Below are positions 1 to 7,369 of a stretch of 16,052 nt of DNA, one piece after another (position 1 is the stretch's first letter; each line of letters opens with the position of its first letter). Source of the DNA: DASZZZ01 sp036260375 (GTDB lineage Bacteria > Actinomycetota > CADDZG01 > WHSQ01). The translations under genes and the position numbers were made by a program. The stretch covers positions 1-16,052 of the forward strand of contig DASZZZ010000114.1 of NCBI GenBank assembly GCA_036260375.1, given 5' to 3'. The notes under the pieces were generated by a model. That model was given only the letters and a program-made list of their open reading frames with translations, was not told the origin of the DNA and searched no databases.

Positions 1-31
<31 letters not shown>

Positions 32-76
32 CCCTCCGTCGCGTAGTGTCGGCGTCTCACGAGCGAGAGGTGAGCG

Positions 77-949
77 GTGATCCGCGGCTACGACGTGTCG
101 CACCATCAGGGACCGTTCGACCATCGCCGTGCGCAGCAGGAGGGCTTCGACTTCTGCATCGTCAAGGCGACCGAGGGCCGTACGTTCCGCGACGACGTGT
201 TCGAGCGCAACTGGCGCGAGCTCGGCGAGATCGGCATGCCGCGCGGCGCGTACCACTTCGGCCGCCCGGGATCGAACTCCGCGCGCGTCGAGGCCCGCTT
301 CTATCTCGACGTGGCGCAGCTCGGCGACGACGACATCCGTCCGATCCTCGACCTCGAGGACTGGGGCCGGGAGACGCTGTCGCCGGGCGAGCTCGCCGAC
401 TGGGTGTCGGAGTGGGTCGACGAGGTGCGCGGGGCGACCCGCAAGCGCGCCATCGTCTACACGCGCCAGTTCTGGATGCAGAACCTCGGCGACCTGCGCG
501 ACGACTTCGACACCGACCTGTGGGTGCCGCGCTACTCCGACGCGATGCTCGACCCGTTCCTGCCGGCGGCGTGGACCGAGTACCTGCTGTGGCAGTGGGC
601 GGGCACGTCGGGCGACGAGTTCTACCCGCACGACGTCGGGCCGGTGAAGGCGAAGCTCGGCCCCAAGGCGCAGCTCACGGTCGCCGGGCGCAAGGTCGAC
701 CAGAACGTCGGGCGCGAGGGCGTGACGCTCGAGGACCTCGTCGGCAAGCCGCAGGTCGACGTGGTCGAGCGCTGGGTCGTGCGCGCGACGTGGCAGGCGG
801 ACGGCGAGCGGCACACGCGCGACCTCGTGGCGCCGGTCGAGCTCCGGCGGCTCGGCGCCGCGATCGACGACGCGTGCGAGCGCATCGCGCGCCAGCGCGA
901 CAAGGGCCACCGCATCGTGATCCGCAAGGTCGTGGTGCCGAAGGAGTGA
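77..949 (+). CDS. GH25 lysozyme-like muramidase
   Basis: Product of 290 aa related to glycoside hydrolase family 25 (N-acetylmuramidases that cut the MurNAc-GlcNAc bond of peptidoglycan). The family signature is visible: GYDVSHHQ at residues 4-11 with catalytic-type D6, an ILDLEDWG segment with D92 and E94 (the DxE pair), and WQWAG near 174-178. The GTG at 77 is well fixed: an in-frame TGA sits at 71-73, GAGAGG lies just upstream, and any later start loses D6. There is no signal peptide, so export would need another route (holin-type or specialised secretion) or the enzyme acts after lysis. After the GH25 barrel, residues from about 215 to 290 form a charged tail that I do not recognise. The gene converges on the next one with only 7 bases between the stops. 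Family assignment is solid; biological role (autolysin, phage-derived or defensive) is open. Confidence 0.85.
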   Translation: MIRGYDVSHHQGPFDHRRAQQEGFDFCIVKATEGRTFRDDVFERNWRELGEIGMPRGAYHFGRPGSNSARVEARFYLDVAQLGDDDIRPILDLEDWGRETLSPGELADWVSEWVDEVRGATRKRAIVYTRQFWMQNLGDLRDDFDTDLWVPRYSDAMLDPFLPAAWTEYLLWQWAGTSGDEFYPHDVGPVKAKLGPKAQLTVAGRKVDQNVGREGVTLEDLVGKPQVDVVERWVVRATWQADGERHTRDLVAPVELRRLGAAIDDACERIARQRDKGHRIVIRKVVVPKE

Positions 950-956
950 CGGGGGC

Positions 957-1607
957 CTAGCGCGCCAGCGCGACGTTGAAGTGCGGCGTCCCGAGGCTGC
1001 GCATGACGCGCAGCCACAGCATTAGGTACATCTCCGTCCCGCGCGCGGCGGAGATGTCGCCGAGGTCGACGACGCGGCCGGGCGGCCAGCCGAGCTCGCC
1101 GAGGACCGACGTGGCGTCGCGCTTGGCGCCGTCGTCGTCGCCGCACACGAACACGACGTGGTCGCCGGGCAGCGACGACGGGTCGACCATGACGTCGGCG
1201 TTGATCGTGTTGAGCGCCTTGACGACGCGCGTCGCCGGGAACGCGCGCTGGATCGCCTCGCCGAGGCTGTCGGTGTTGCACGGCGACAGCGTCGGCGGCA
1301 TGCCGTGCGAGAAGTCGAGCGGATTGGCGACGTCGACGAGGACCTTGCCCGCGAGGTGCTCCTCGCCGGCGGCCGTCAGGGCGTCGAGCGAGGCGGCTCC
1401 CGACGTGCAGTTGAACAAGACGTCGCCGAACGCGGCCGCGTCGGCGAACGTGCCCTGAGACGCGCGCTCGCCCGCGGCCGCGGCCCACGCGACCGCCTTG
1501 TCGTTGCCCGCGCGGCGCGACCCCATGCAGACGTCGTGACCGACGTCCACGAGCTTCGTCGCGAGCGCGCGACCGACCGTCCCGGTACCGAGCACCCCGA
1601 ACCTCAT
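957..1607 (-). CDS. NAD(P)-binding oxidoreductase, F420/NADP reductase-like
   Basis: A 216-aa protein beginning with a Rossmann fold: MRFGVLGTGTVGRAL, with the GTGTVG dinucleotide loop at residues 7-12 and GSRR near residues 30-33, where the NADP 2'-phosphate is usually held. Central and C-terminal segments (VLVDVANPLD, VVKALNTINADVM, VVDLGDISAARGTEMYLMLW) match the family of NADPH:F420 oxidoreductase-like and related predicted NADP-binding reductases. The family moves hydride between NADPH and a flavin or deazaflavin cofactor, but many members have unknown substrates and I cannot say that this one uses F420. I chose ATG at 1605-1607 because it starts exactly at the Rossmann motif and has GAGGAGG about 6 bases upstream; the frame stays open further upstream but encodes low-complexity sequence. 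It diverges from the M6 protease gene across a 151-base spacer. Confidence 0.8.
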   Translation of the reverse strand: MRFGVLGTGTVGRALATKLVDVGHDVCMGSRRAGNDKAVAWAAAAGERASQGTFADAAAFGDVLFNCTSGAASLDALTAAGEEHLAGKVLVDVANPLDFSHGMPPTLSPCNTDSLGEAIQRAFPATRVVKALNTINADVMVDPSSLPGDHVVFVCGDDDGAKRDATSVLGELGWPPGRVVDLGDISAARGTEMYLMLWLRVMRSLGTPHFNVALAR

Positions 1608-1758
1608 GCGTGCCTCCTCGCCGAACGCGCCGCCCGTCGCCGCGACCGGCGGGGGCCGCATCGTAGCGCCGGAGGCCGCCGCGGAGGTCGGCTTGCAGGA
1701 GCGCGCGCGGCGACGGCGAACCAGGCACCCGTTCCGACGCCCACGCAAGGAGTCCGCC

Positions 1759-4700
1759 GTGCACGCCACCCCCAAGAGGCTCGCCCTCGCGCTCGTCGCC
1801 GCCATGCTGGCCGCCCTCGTGCCGTCCGTCGCGCCCGCGTCGACCGGCGCGGCCGCGGCCGGACGCGTCGTCCAGCCGTTCCCCGCGGTCGAGCGGTTCT
1901 CGCCGGCCGAGATGCGACAGATCAACGAGGACTGGGGCGGCAAGGTCTATGACTTCGCGCCTCCGGCCGCGAACGAGGTCGTCGTGCGCCAGCCCGACGG
2001 GCGCGCGTTCAAGGCCGTGCTGCCGCCCGCGGAGGTCGGCGGACGGCTCGAGACCGCGACCGGCCACACGATCGTCCAGGACGCGAGCGGGCGCTGGGTG
2101 TACGCGCGCAAGGGCGAGGACGGCCTCGAGCCGACCGCGCGCGTCGTCGGCGTCGACTCGCCCGGACGCCTGCCCACGCACCTCGGCCGCACCCAGGCGC
2201 TGTGGATCGACCCGACGTCGAAGGCCGACATCCGCACGCAGCTCTTCGAGTACTTCCGCTCGCAGTCGGTCGCCGAGACGCAGCGCGCACAGGCCGCGGG
2301 CGAGCAGCGCCTCTACAAGATCCCCGCGCTCATGCTCGAGACCAAGGGCGCGTTCGGCTCCGGCTCGACGCCGGAGAACTTCGAGAAGTTCCTCTCGGGC
2401 TTCGGGACCAACCCCAACGGCACGGTGACCGAGTTCTACCTCGAGATGTCGTACGGGCAGATGCGCGCCGAGGTCGACGTCTACGGTCCGTACAAGAGCG
2501 TCCCGAGCGCGGCCGACCCGTGCCACTACGGCGGCATCACGGTCGCCGGCAACAGCCGGTACGAGAGCCCGCAGAACCAGCTCACCAACGGCATGGTCGT
2601 CGGCGTCGGGGGCGGCGGCGTCGCCGGCATGGCGGCGGAGGCCGTGCCGCAGGCCGACCCGGAGGTCGACTTCTCGCAGTACGACAACAACGACGACGGC
2701 TACGTCGACCTCGTGTTCGTCATCCACTCCGGTCCCGACATGGCCGCGACCGGCGACGCGTGCGACACGTGGTCGCACGCGATCAGTTTGCAGCCGGTCA
2801 CCGAGAGCGTCTCGCCGGTGCCCGCCGGCATCCCGACGAACGACGGCGTCGTCGTCGCCAACATGAACACGGTGCCCGAGGTCGGTCTCAACGTCGGCGT
2901 CGTGTCGCACGAGATGAGCCACAACCTCGGCGAGCCCGACTTCTACGACACCTCGTACCGCAGCCAGGGCACCGGCGACTGGGACAACATGGCCGGCGGC
3001 TCGTGGTTCGGCGACCCGCCGGGCTCGAACCCGGTCCACTTCAACCCGATGGTCAAGCTCGCGCAGGCGTGGATCGAGCCGCGCGTCGTCGAGTCGACCG
3101 TCACGAACCTCGCGCTGCGTCCGTGGGAGGTCTTCCCCGACCTCGCCATGATCCCGCTGAAGCGCGGCGACGATCCCGGCACGGACGAGGAGGAGACCGA
3201 CGCGATCCTCGAGGCGTTCCTGCTCCACAACTCGAGCCGGACCGCGCACGGGCCACGCGACTGGAACTCGCCCGTCGACGGGCCCGACGAGCCCGCGTTC
3301 TTCGACCGTCTCCTGCTCAACTCCGGCCTGATCGTGTGGCACATGGACCGCACGAGCCCGACGAACAACAACTCGGCGCGCTACCGGCTCGACCTCGAGG
3401 AGTTCGACTTCCTCGACACGACGCAGGAGCTCGCGCTGAACCAGACGCGCGGTGAGCCGACCGACCCTTACTTCGACACCGCGACCGGGCTGTCGAGCGC
3501 GACCCGCGTCGACTCGACCGGCACGCCTTCGCAGCCGCTGACGTTCGCCGGCACCGCGCCGCCGTCGGCCGACGCCAAGCTCGCGCCGTACACGTTCGAG
3601 TTCGAGGTCCCGCGCAACGACGCGAACCAGCTCATGCAGGTCGACGTCACGTGCCAGACCCAGGGCGGCGACTGGGACATCTACATCGACGAGCTCCGCA
3701 ACGGCGCGTGGACCCAGGTCACGAGCGGCGCGACGAGCGCGTGCTCGGAGTCGGCCAGCCTCGCGAGCCCGACGCTCGGAGCGCGCTACCGCGTGCGCGT
3801 CTACAACTGGCTCGCAGCCGACGTCGCGGGCGGGTTCACCGGCAAGGTGTCGTTCGACACCGCGGAGGTCTTCGCCCGGGCCGACACGTTCGACAACGAC
3901 GGCAACCCGTCGGGGTGGACGATCGGCAACGTGCGCCCGAAGGCCAACGGCCTGCAGCTGTCGTCCGAGGTCGCCGGCCCCCAGAACGTCGTCGTCGATC
4001 TCGTGCGCGACGCGCGCGCCGACGTCTCGCCGGGGTTCCTGACGACCGACCGGGCCCTGCGCTCGGGCCGGCCGGGCGTGCTCGAGGCCGAGGTGTTCAA
4101 CAACGGCGGCGCCACCGCGCGCGACGTCGTCGTCCAGCTGCGCGAGAACGGCCGCACGATCGGGCGGCGCACGATCGCGTCGCTCCCCGCCGGCGGCGCC
4201 GCGCCGGTGACGTTCGACTACACGCCGGCGCGCGAGGGCGTGCACCTGCTCAACCTCGCGGTGTCGACGTCGAGCGCGGAGTCGAGCGCGTCGAACAACT
4301 CGCAGGTCTCCGAGCTGACCGCGTACGCGAACGACGCCACCGACGGCGTCCTGGTGGTCGACGACGACGGCGGCTTCGACACCCAGCAGGCGTTCGTGGC
4401 CGCGCTCACGCGCCTCGGCGTCCCGTACGCGGTCACGCAGCGGCACCCCACGGCTCAGGAGATGTGGCGCTACCGCGCCGTGTTCTGGGAGTCGGGGCTG
4501 GAGCGCATGGCGGGCCAGCTGTCGCGCTCCGACGTGCTCGCGCTGCGCAGCTACCTCGACGGCGGCGGGCGCGTGTGGTTCTCGAGCCCGCGCCTCGCGG
4601 CCGGGCTGACCGCGAAGAGCGACACCGTCACCGGCGCGATCAACCCCGGCGTCGACCCGCAGTTCGGTGCCGACTACCTCGGCATCGGCTACCAGGACAC

Positions 4701-5370
4701 GTTGCAGCGCGGCGGGGGCGTCGCGGCGCCGGTCGGCACCGAGGCGTTCGGCGACGCGTTGAAGTTCCGTCCGTTCACCGGGCGTCCGCTGCAGGACGTC
4801 CCGCGGCTCGCGCAGTCGTCGGTCGGCACCGTCACGCCGGTCCTCGACTGGCTCCAGAACGGCAACCGCGTCGGCACGCTCGGCACGCTCGTGCGCGGCG
4901 ACTCGGCGCACGGCGGCTTCCGCGTCGTGTTCACCGGCTTCAACGCCGCGAGCGTGACCTCGGTCCAGGACCAGGTCGACCTGACGCGCGGCGTGCTGCA
5001 GCTCCTCGGCGTCGACGCCTCGGGGTACGCGCCCGACGCGCCGGTCGTGCACCACGCGCCGCTGCGCAGCGCGCTGCGCGGCGAGGCGCTCGAGGTCTCG
5101 GCCGCGGTCGCCGGCACCCAGGTCGAGCGCGTGAACCTCGCGTACCGCCCGTTCGGAGCGGAGTCGTGGAGCTCGGTGCGGATGCGCGGCCTCGGCGGCG
5201 GGCTCTACGCCCACACGCTGCCGGCGACGTTCGTGCAGCCGCCGGGCTTCGAGTACCGCATCCTCGTGACGCGCCCCGACGGCTCGATGCTGCGCGCGCC
5301 GCAGAGCAAGTGGTTCGGCTACTACGTGTCGGTCCCGCAGGGACCGGAGCGGCCGGCGCTGCCGTACTGA
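1759..5370 (+). CDS. Secreted M6-family (immune inhibitor A-type) metalloprotease
   Basis: A secreted zinc protease of 1203 aa. Residues 1-34 form a signal peptide (basic start, then LALALVAAMLAALVPSVAPA). A probable propeptide follows, to about residue 165. The catalytic domain holds HEMSHNLGEPD (H384, E385, H388, D394), the HExxHxxGxxD zinc motif of M6 peptidases, followed by DNMAGGSW with M411 as the likely Met-turn. Downstream are a beta-sandwich like the pre-peptidase C-terminal type (about 600-705), a CARDB-like adhesion module (about 765-853, with VFNNGGATARDV), and a region starting GVLVVDDDGG (about 862-1085) resembling ThuA/glutamine-amidotransferase-like domains of large surface proteins. 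A short tail ends at 1203. GTG at 1759 is preferred because AAGGAG lies 7-8 bases upstream and it begins the signal peptide. Likely role is extracellular protein degradation. M6 assignment is firm; the downstream domain names are by resemblance. Confidence 0.9.
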   Translation: MHATPKRLALALVAAMLAALVPSVAPASTGAAAAGRVVQPFPAVERFSPAEMRQINEDWGGKVYDFAPPAANEVVVRQPDGRAFKAVLPPAEVGGRLETATGHTIVQDASGRWVYARKGEDGLEPTARVVGVDSPGRLPTHLGRTQALWIDPTSKADIRTQLFEYFRSQSVAETQRAQAAGEQRLYKIPALMLETKGAFGSGSTPENFEKFLSGFGTNPNGTVTEFYLEMSYGQMRAEVDVYGPYKSVPSAADPCHYGGITVAGNSRYESPQNQLTNGMVVGVGGGGVAGMAAEAVPQADPEVDFSQYDNNDDGYVDLVFVIHSGPDMAATGDACDTWSHAISLQPVTESVSPVPAGIPTNDGVVVANMNTVPEVGLNVGVVSHEMSHNLGEPDFYDTSYRSQGTGDWDNMAGGSWFGDPPGSNPVHFNPMVKLAQAWIEPRVVESTVTNLALRPWEVFPDLAMIPLKRGDDPGTDEEETDAILEAFLLHNSSRTAHGPRDWNSPVDGPDEPAFFDRLLLNSGLIVWHMDRTSPTNNNSARYRLDLEEFDFLDTTQELALNQTRGEPTDPYFDTATGLSSATRVDSTGTPSQPLTFAGTAPPSADAKLAPYTFEFEVPRNDANQLMQVDVTCQTQGGDWDIYIDELRNGAWTQVTSGATSACSESASLASPTLGARYRVRVYNWLAADVAGGFTGKVSFDTAEVFARADTFDNDGNPSGWTIGNVRPKANGLQLSSEVAGPQNVVVDLVRDARADVSPGFLTTDRALRSGRPGVLEAEVFNNGGATARDVVVQLRENGRTIGRRTIASLPAGGAAPVTFDYTPAREGVHLLNLAVSTSSAESSASNNSQVSELTAYANDATDGVLVVDDDGGFDTQQAFVAALTRLGVPYAVTQRHPTAQEMWRYRAVFWESGLERMAGQLSRSDVLALRSYLDGGGRVWFSSPRLAAGLTAKSDTVTGAINPGVDPQFGADYLGIGYQDTLQRGGGVAAPVGTEAFGDALKFRPFTGRPLQDVPRLAQSSVGTVTPVLDWLQNGNRVGTLGTLVRGDSAHGGFRVVFTGFNAASVTSVQDQVDLTRGVLQLLGVDASGYAPDAPVVHHAPLRSALRGEALEVSAAVAGTQVERVNLAYRPFGAESWSSVRMRGLGGGLYAHTLPATFVQPPGFEYRILVTRPDGSMLRAPQSKWFGYYVSVPQGPERPALPY

Positions 5371-5408
5371 GCGACGGCGGCGCGACGGCGGCCGTGCCGT
5401 GACGAACG

Positions 5409-5440
5409 ACGGGGGCCGGGCGATCTAGCCCGGCCCCCGT
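5409..5440 (+). terminator. Strong hairpin terminator after the M6 protease gene
   Basis: A perfect 13-bp inverted repeat, ACGGGGGCCGGGC (5409-5421) and GCCCGGCCCCCGT (5428-5440), with a 6-base loop, starts 39 bases after the protease stop. There is no T-tract after it, which is common for high-GC actinobacterial terminators. It probably insulates the protease gene from the toxin-antitoxin-like module. Confidence 0.75.
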
Positions 5441-5544
5441 CTGCGTACCCAAGGAGTTGCAGCGATGCCGCCGCGCCCGTCCTGAGGGAAGGTCGCGGCC
5501 TGCATCATCCGAAAGCCCGGCTGTACGAAGCGACCCCGAGCACT

Positions 5545-5550
5545 GATAAT
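5545..5550 (+). promoter_or_regulatory. Possible -10 element for the antitoxin-like gene
   Basis: GATAAT lies 27 bases before the ATG of the antitoxin-like gene and is a 5 of 6 match to TATAAT in an otherwise GC-rich stretch. The -35 position, about 18 bases upstream (CTGTAC at 5521-5526), is poor. The strong AAAGGAG Shine-Dalgarno at 5563-5569 sits between it and the start. No clear palindrome for self-repression is visible. Confidence 0.35.
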
Positions 5551-5577
5551 GGTCGCGCGCTGAAAGGAGCGGCAGCC

Positions 5578-5913
5578 ATGAGTACCGCCTCAGAGGATCT
5601 CGAACAGGCACGTTTGGCGCGCGTCAAGAACATCGCGCTGACGGACAGGATCGTCGACGTGCTCGACGCGCTTAGCCAAGACGGTGCGAAACAGTTTGCG
5701 AGCGAGCTGCTGCGCGCCATGGCGCAGGCGAAGAAGGATGACGACATCACGCCGATCAATCGAGTGATCGAAGAATGGTACCGGACGATGTTGTTCGTGG
5801 AAGGCAATCCCGGGTTCCGCGCCGCGTACGACAACGCTCACGATCCCAACCGAGAACGGCGACCGATGAGTGTGGAGGACATCCATAGGCGGCGAACCGA
5901 ACCAGCGCCCTGA
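5578..5913 (+). CDS. Antitoxin-like hypothetical protein, upstream partner of RelE-type gene
   Basis: A 111-aa protein of no family I can name with certainty. It is predicted mainly helical and highly charged, with a KNIALTDRIVDVLDALSQ helix near residues 17-34 and a C-terminal PMSVEDIHRRR at 95-105. That ending recalls the 'sVEDi..R' endings of RelB/Phd-type antitoxins, whose tails often wrap the toxin. ATG at 5578 has an excellent AAAGGAG 9 bases upstream. The next gene overlaps its 3' end by 44 bases, the standard arrangement of a type II toxin-antitoxin operon. Base composition is visibly lower in GC than its neighbours (about 57-62% in 60-base lines against about 73%), with AAA, TTT and CTT codons that are rare elsewhere here, suggesting acquisition by transfer. 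The antitoxin role is inferred from the partner and arrangement. Confidence 0.6.
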   Translation: MSTASEDLEQARLARVKNIALTDRIVDVLDALSQDGAKQFASELLRAMAQAKKDDDITPINRVIEEWYRTMLFVEGNPGFRAAYDNAHDPNRERRPMSVEDIHRRRTEPAP

Positions 5914-6202
5914 GGACGGCTTCACGCACGTAGACGATCCGAACGACGTCTTCGCTCGCATGGATCGAGGCGTTCAAGAAGAGACGCGTGAAGCCTTTTA
6001 CGACCTCATTGGCAAGCTTCTCGTGAACCCCTATCCCGACGGCACGCTGTCCGGTCCAACGCGGGCGCACGTGCTCGCCACGCACAGAGACGATTACACC
6101 GTCCCGTTCGATGCGGGCCGTGGCCTACTGTTCTACTTTCTCGACCCGCCCACGATCGTTCTGGTCGATGTCATCCTCCTGGAGGCGCGCCCGCCGGCTT
6201 GA
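5870..6202 (+). CDS. RelE/ParE-like toxin candidate
   Basis: A protein of up to 110 aa whose second half has the RelE/ParE-superfamily pattern: a helix (REAFYDLIGKLLVNPYPDG), a basic strand (RAHVLATHRDDYTVPFDAG) and closing strands (GLLFYFLDPPTIVLVDVILLE) with the alternating hydrophobics typical of these small toxins. RelE members cleave mRNA on the ribosome; ParE members poison gyrase. I cannot tell which applies and I see no definitive catalytic set. The start is uncertain: GTG at 5870 overlaps the antitoxin-like gene by 44 bases but has a poor Shine-Dalgarno, and ATG at 5961 is an alternative that keeps the conserved core. GC is low for this window (about 53% in line 5941-6000). Its last 32 bases overlap the 3' end of the opposite-strand arsM gene. 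Confidence 0.6.
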   Translation: MWRTSIGGEPNQRPEDGFTHVDDPNDVFARMDRGVQEETREAFYDLIGKLLVNPYPDGTLSGPTRAHVLATHRDDYTVPFDAGRGLLFYFLDPPTIVLVDVILLEARPPA

Positions 6203-6902
6203 GGGCGCGCACGAGCGCGGACGAGAAGCCGTCGTCGACCGTGCGGGTCACGTCGATCGTCACGTCGGAGAAGCCCGCGTCGGCGAGGTAGGCGCGGTAC
6301 TCGCTGACGGTCAGCGCGCCGGCGAGGCACGGCGAGCGCTCCGCGGCCCGGCGCGCCGCGTCGGGGTCGAGCCCGTCCTCGGCGACGACATCGGCGAGCG
6401 CCAGCCGGCCGCCCGGGCGCAGCACGCGCGCCGCCTCCGCGAACACCGCGCGCTTGTCGGACGACAGGTTGACGACGCAGTTGGACAGCACGACGTCGAC
6501 GCTCGCGTCCGGCAGCGGCACGTCCTCGATGTAGCCCTTCAGGAACTCGGCGTTGTCGATCCCGGCGCGGCGCTGGTTGGCGCGCGCGACCTCGAGCATC
6601 TCGTCCGTCATGTCGAGGCCGTACGCCCTGCCGCTCGGCCCGACGCGGCGCGCGGAGAGCAGGACGTCGAGGCCGCCGCCGGAGCCGAGGTCGAGCACGA
6701 CCTCGCCGGCGCGCAGTTCGGCGAGCGCGACCGGGTTGGCGCAGCCGAGGCTCGCCGTAGCGGCGCCGTCCGGCAGCACCGCGAGCTCGTGTTCGTCGTA
6801 GTGCTCCGCTCCCGGCGCGCCGCCGCCCTCGATCATCGGGTCGACGGACGTTCCCGCCGCGGCCGCGTACCGGGCGCGCACCTCGCTCCTCGCGTCGGTC
6901 AT
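6171..6902 (-). CDS. arsM: Arsenite S-adenosylmethionine methyltransferase
   Basis: A 243-aa class I methyltransferase matching the ArsM family, which transfers methyl groups from SAM to trivalent arsenic, giving methylated and volatile arsenicals. The SAM-binding motif I is VVLDLGSGGGLDV (68-80), followed by GLDMTDEML (95-103). Three cysteines sit in the expected ArsM contexts: C54 in LGCANP, C142 in SNCVVNLS and C192 in SPCLAGAL, and these are the likely As(III) ligands. The ATG at 6900-6902 overlaps the arsR stop by 4 bases (ATGA), with GGAGGA about 7 bases upstream inside arsR, so the two are translationally coupled. No arsenic pump or arsenate reductase is visible nearby, so methylation may be the local detoxification route. 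It acts in the cytoplasm. The family match is strong along the full length. Confidence 0.9.
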   Translation of the reverse strand: MTDARSEVRARYAAAAGTSVDPMIEGGGAPGAEHYDEHELAVLPDGAATASLGCANPVALAELRAGEVVLDLGSGGGLDVLLSARRVGPSGRAYGLDMTDEMLEVARANQRRAGIDNAEFLKGYIEDVPLPDASVDVVLSNCVVNLSSDKRAVFAEAARVLRPGGRLALADVVAEDGLDPDAARRAAERSPCLAGALTVSEYRAYLADAGFSDVTIDVTRTVDDGFSSALVRALKPAGAPPGG

Positions 6903-7300
6903 CTCGACGTCCTCCTTCGCGCACGTGCCGTCCCGTCGCGACGCGCCGCGCGCGCCGATCCCGGCGCCCACGGCGGCGCCGGCGTCCGCCGTCCGGCGCG
7001 CGGCCGCAGCCGGCCCATGACGAGCTCCGCCGCCGACGGGAAGCACTCGAGGCAGCGCTCGTTGATGCGGTAGTAGCTCGCGGTCCCGCGCCGCTCGACG
7101 AGTACGAAGCACGTGTCGGCGAGGACCTTGAGGTGATGCGACACCGTCGACTGCGCGAGCCCCATCGCGTCGACGAGCTCTCCGACCGTCATCTCGCGGC
7201 GCTCGCACGCCAGGTGGTTGAGCAGCAGCACGCGCGACGCGTCGCCCAGGCACCGGAACCACCCGGCCCACGTCTCGGCGGACTCGCGGTCGATGTTCAT
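6899..7300 (-). CDS. arsR: ArsR/SmtB-family metalloregulatory repressor
   Basis: A 133-aa winged-helix repressor; family members release DNA when they bind As(III) or another metal or metalloid. The winged-helix core spans residues 13-80: RCLGDASRVLLLNHL, then the recognition helix region LAQSTVSHHLKVL (48-60), then the wing VERRGTASYYRIN. Cysteines are C17, C32, C64, C83 and C86; the C83-x-x-C86 pair in RCLECF after the wing is a plausible As(III) site, perhaps with C17 or C64. The tail after about residue 100 is rich in Arg and Ala and is poorly conserved-looking. It is the first gene of an operon with arsM (4-base overlap), and an inverted repeat covers its promoter, which suits self-repression. 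I chose ATG 7298-7300; no Shine-Dalgarno precedes it, consistent with a leaderless transcript. Confidence 0.88.
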   Translation of the reverse strand: MNIDRESAETWAGWFRCLGDASRVLLLNHLACERREMTVGELVDAMGLAQSTVSHHLKVLADTCFVLVERRGTASYYRINERCLECFPSAAELVMGRLRPRAGRRTPAPPWAPGSARAARRDGTARARRRTSR

Positions 7301-7305
7301 CGACA

Positions 7306-7338
7306 ATCGACGATAGTCGATAGAGTCGCGACGCGCAA
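7306..7338 (-). promoter_or_regulatory. arsR promoter with overlapping inverted-repeat operator
   Basis: Read on the minus strand, TTGCGC (7333-7338) and TATCGT (7310-7315) are separated by exactly 17 bases and could be the -35 and -10. The -10 ends only 9 bases before the arsR ATG, so transcription should begin at or next to the start codon. A perfect inverted repeat, ATCGAC-GATA-GTCGAT (7306-7321), covers the -10. Its form resembles known ArsR-family operators (ATCAA/TTGAT type). The operator is seen in sequence; binding by ArsR is inferred. Confidence 0.6.
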
Positions 7339-7369
7339 GCCCGACGCGGACGTGTCGAGAGCGGGTTAT

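Noticed and set aside
1660..1665. TACGAT as a -10 for the minus-strand NAD(P)-binding gene
   Set aside because: It matches the -10 at 4 of 6 positions but there is no usable -35 at 16-18 bases upstream, so I do not call a promoter.
622..5214. A 1530-codon open frame on the minus strand opposite the M6 protease
   Set aside because: It is antisense to a clear protease with a signal peptide and zinc motif. Its translation is Arg/Ala/Val/Asp-rich with no recognisable domain, as expected for a shadow frame in 73% GC DNA.
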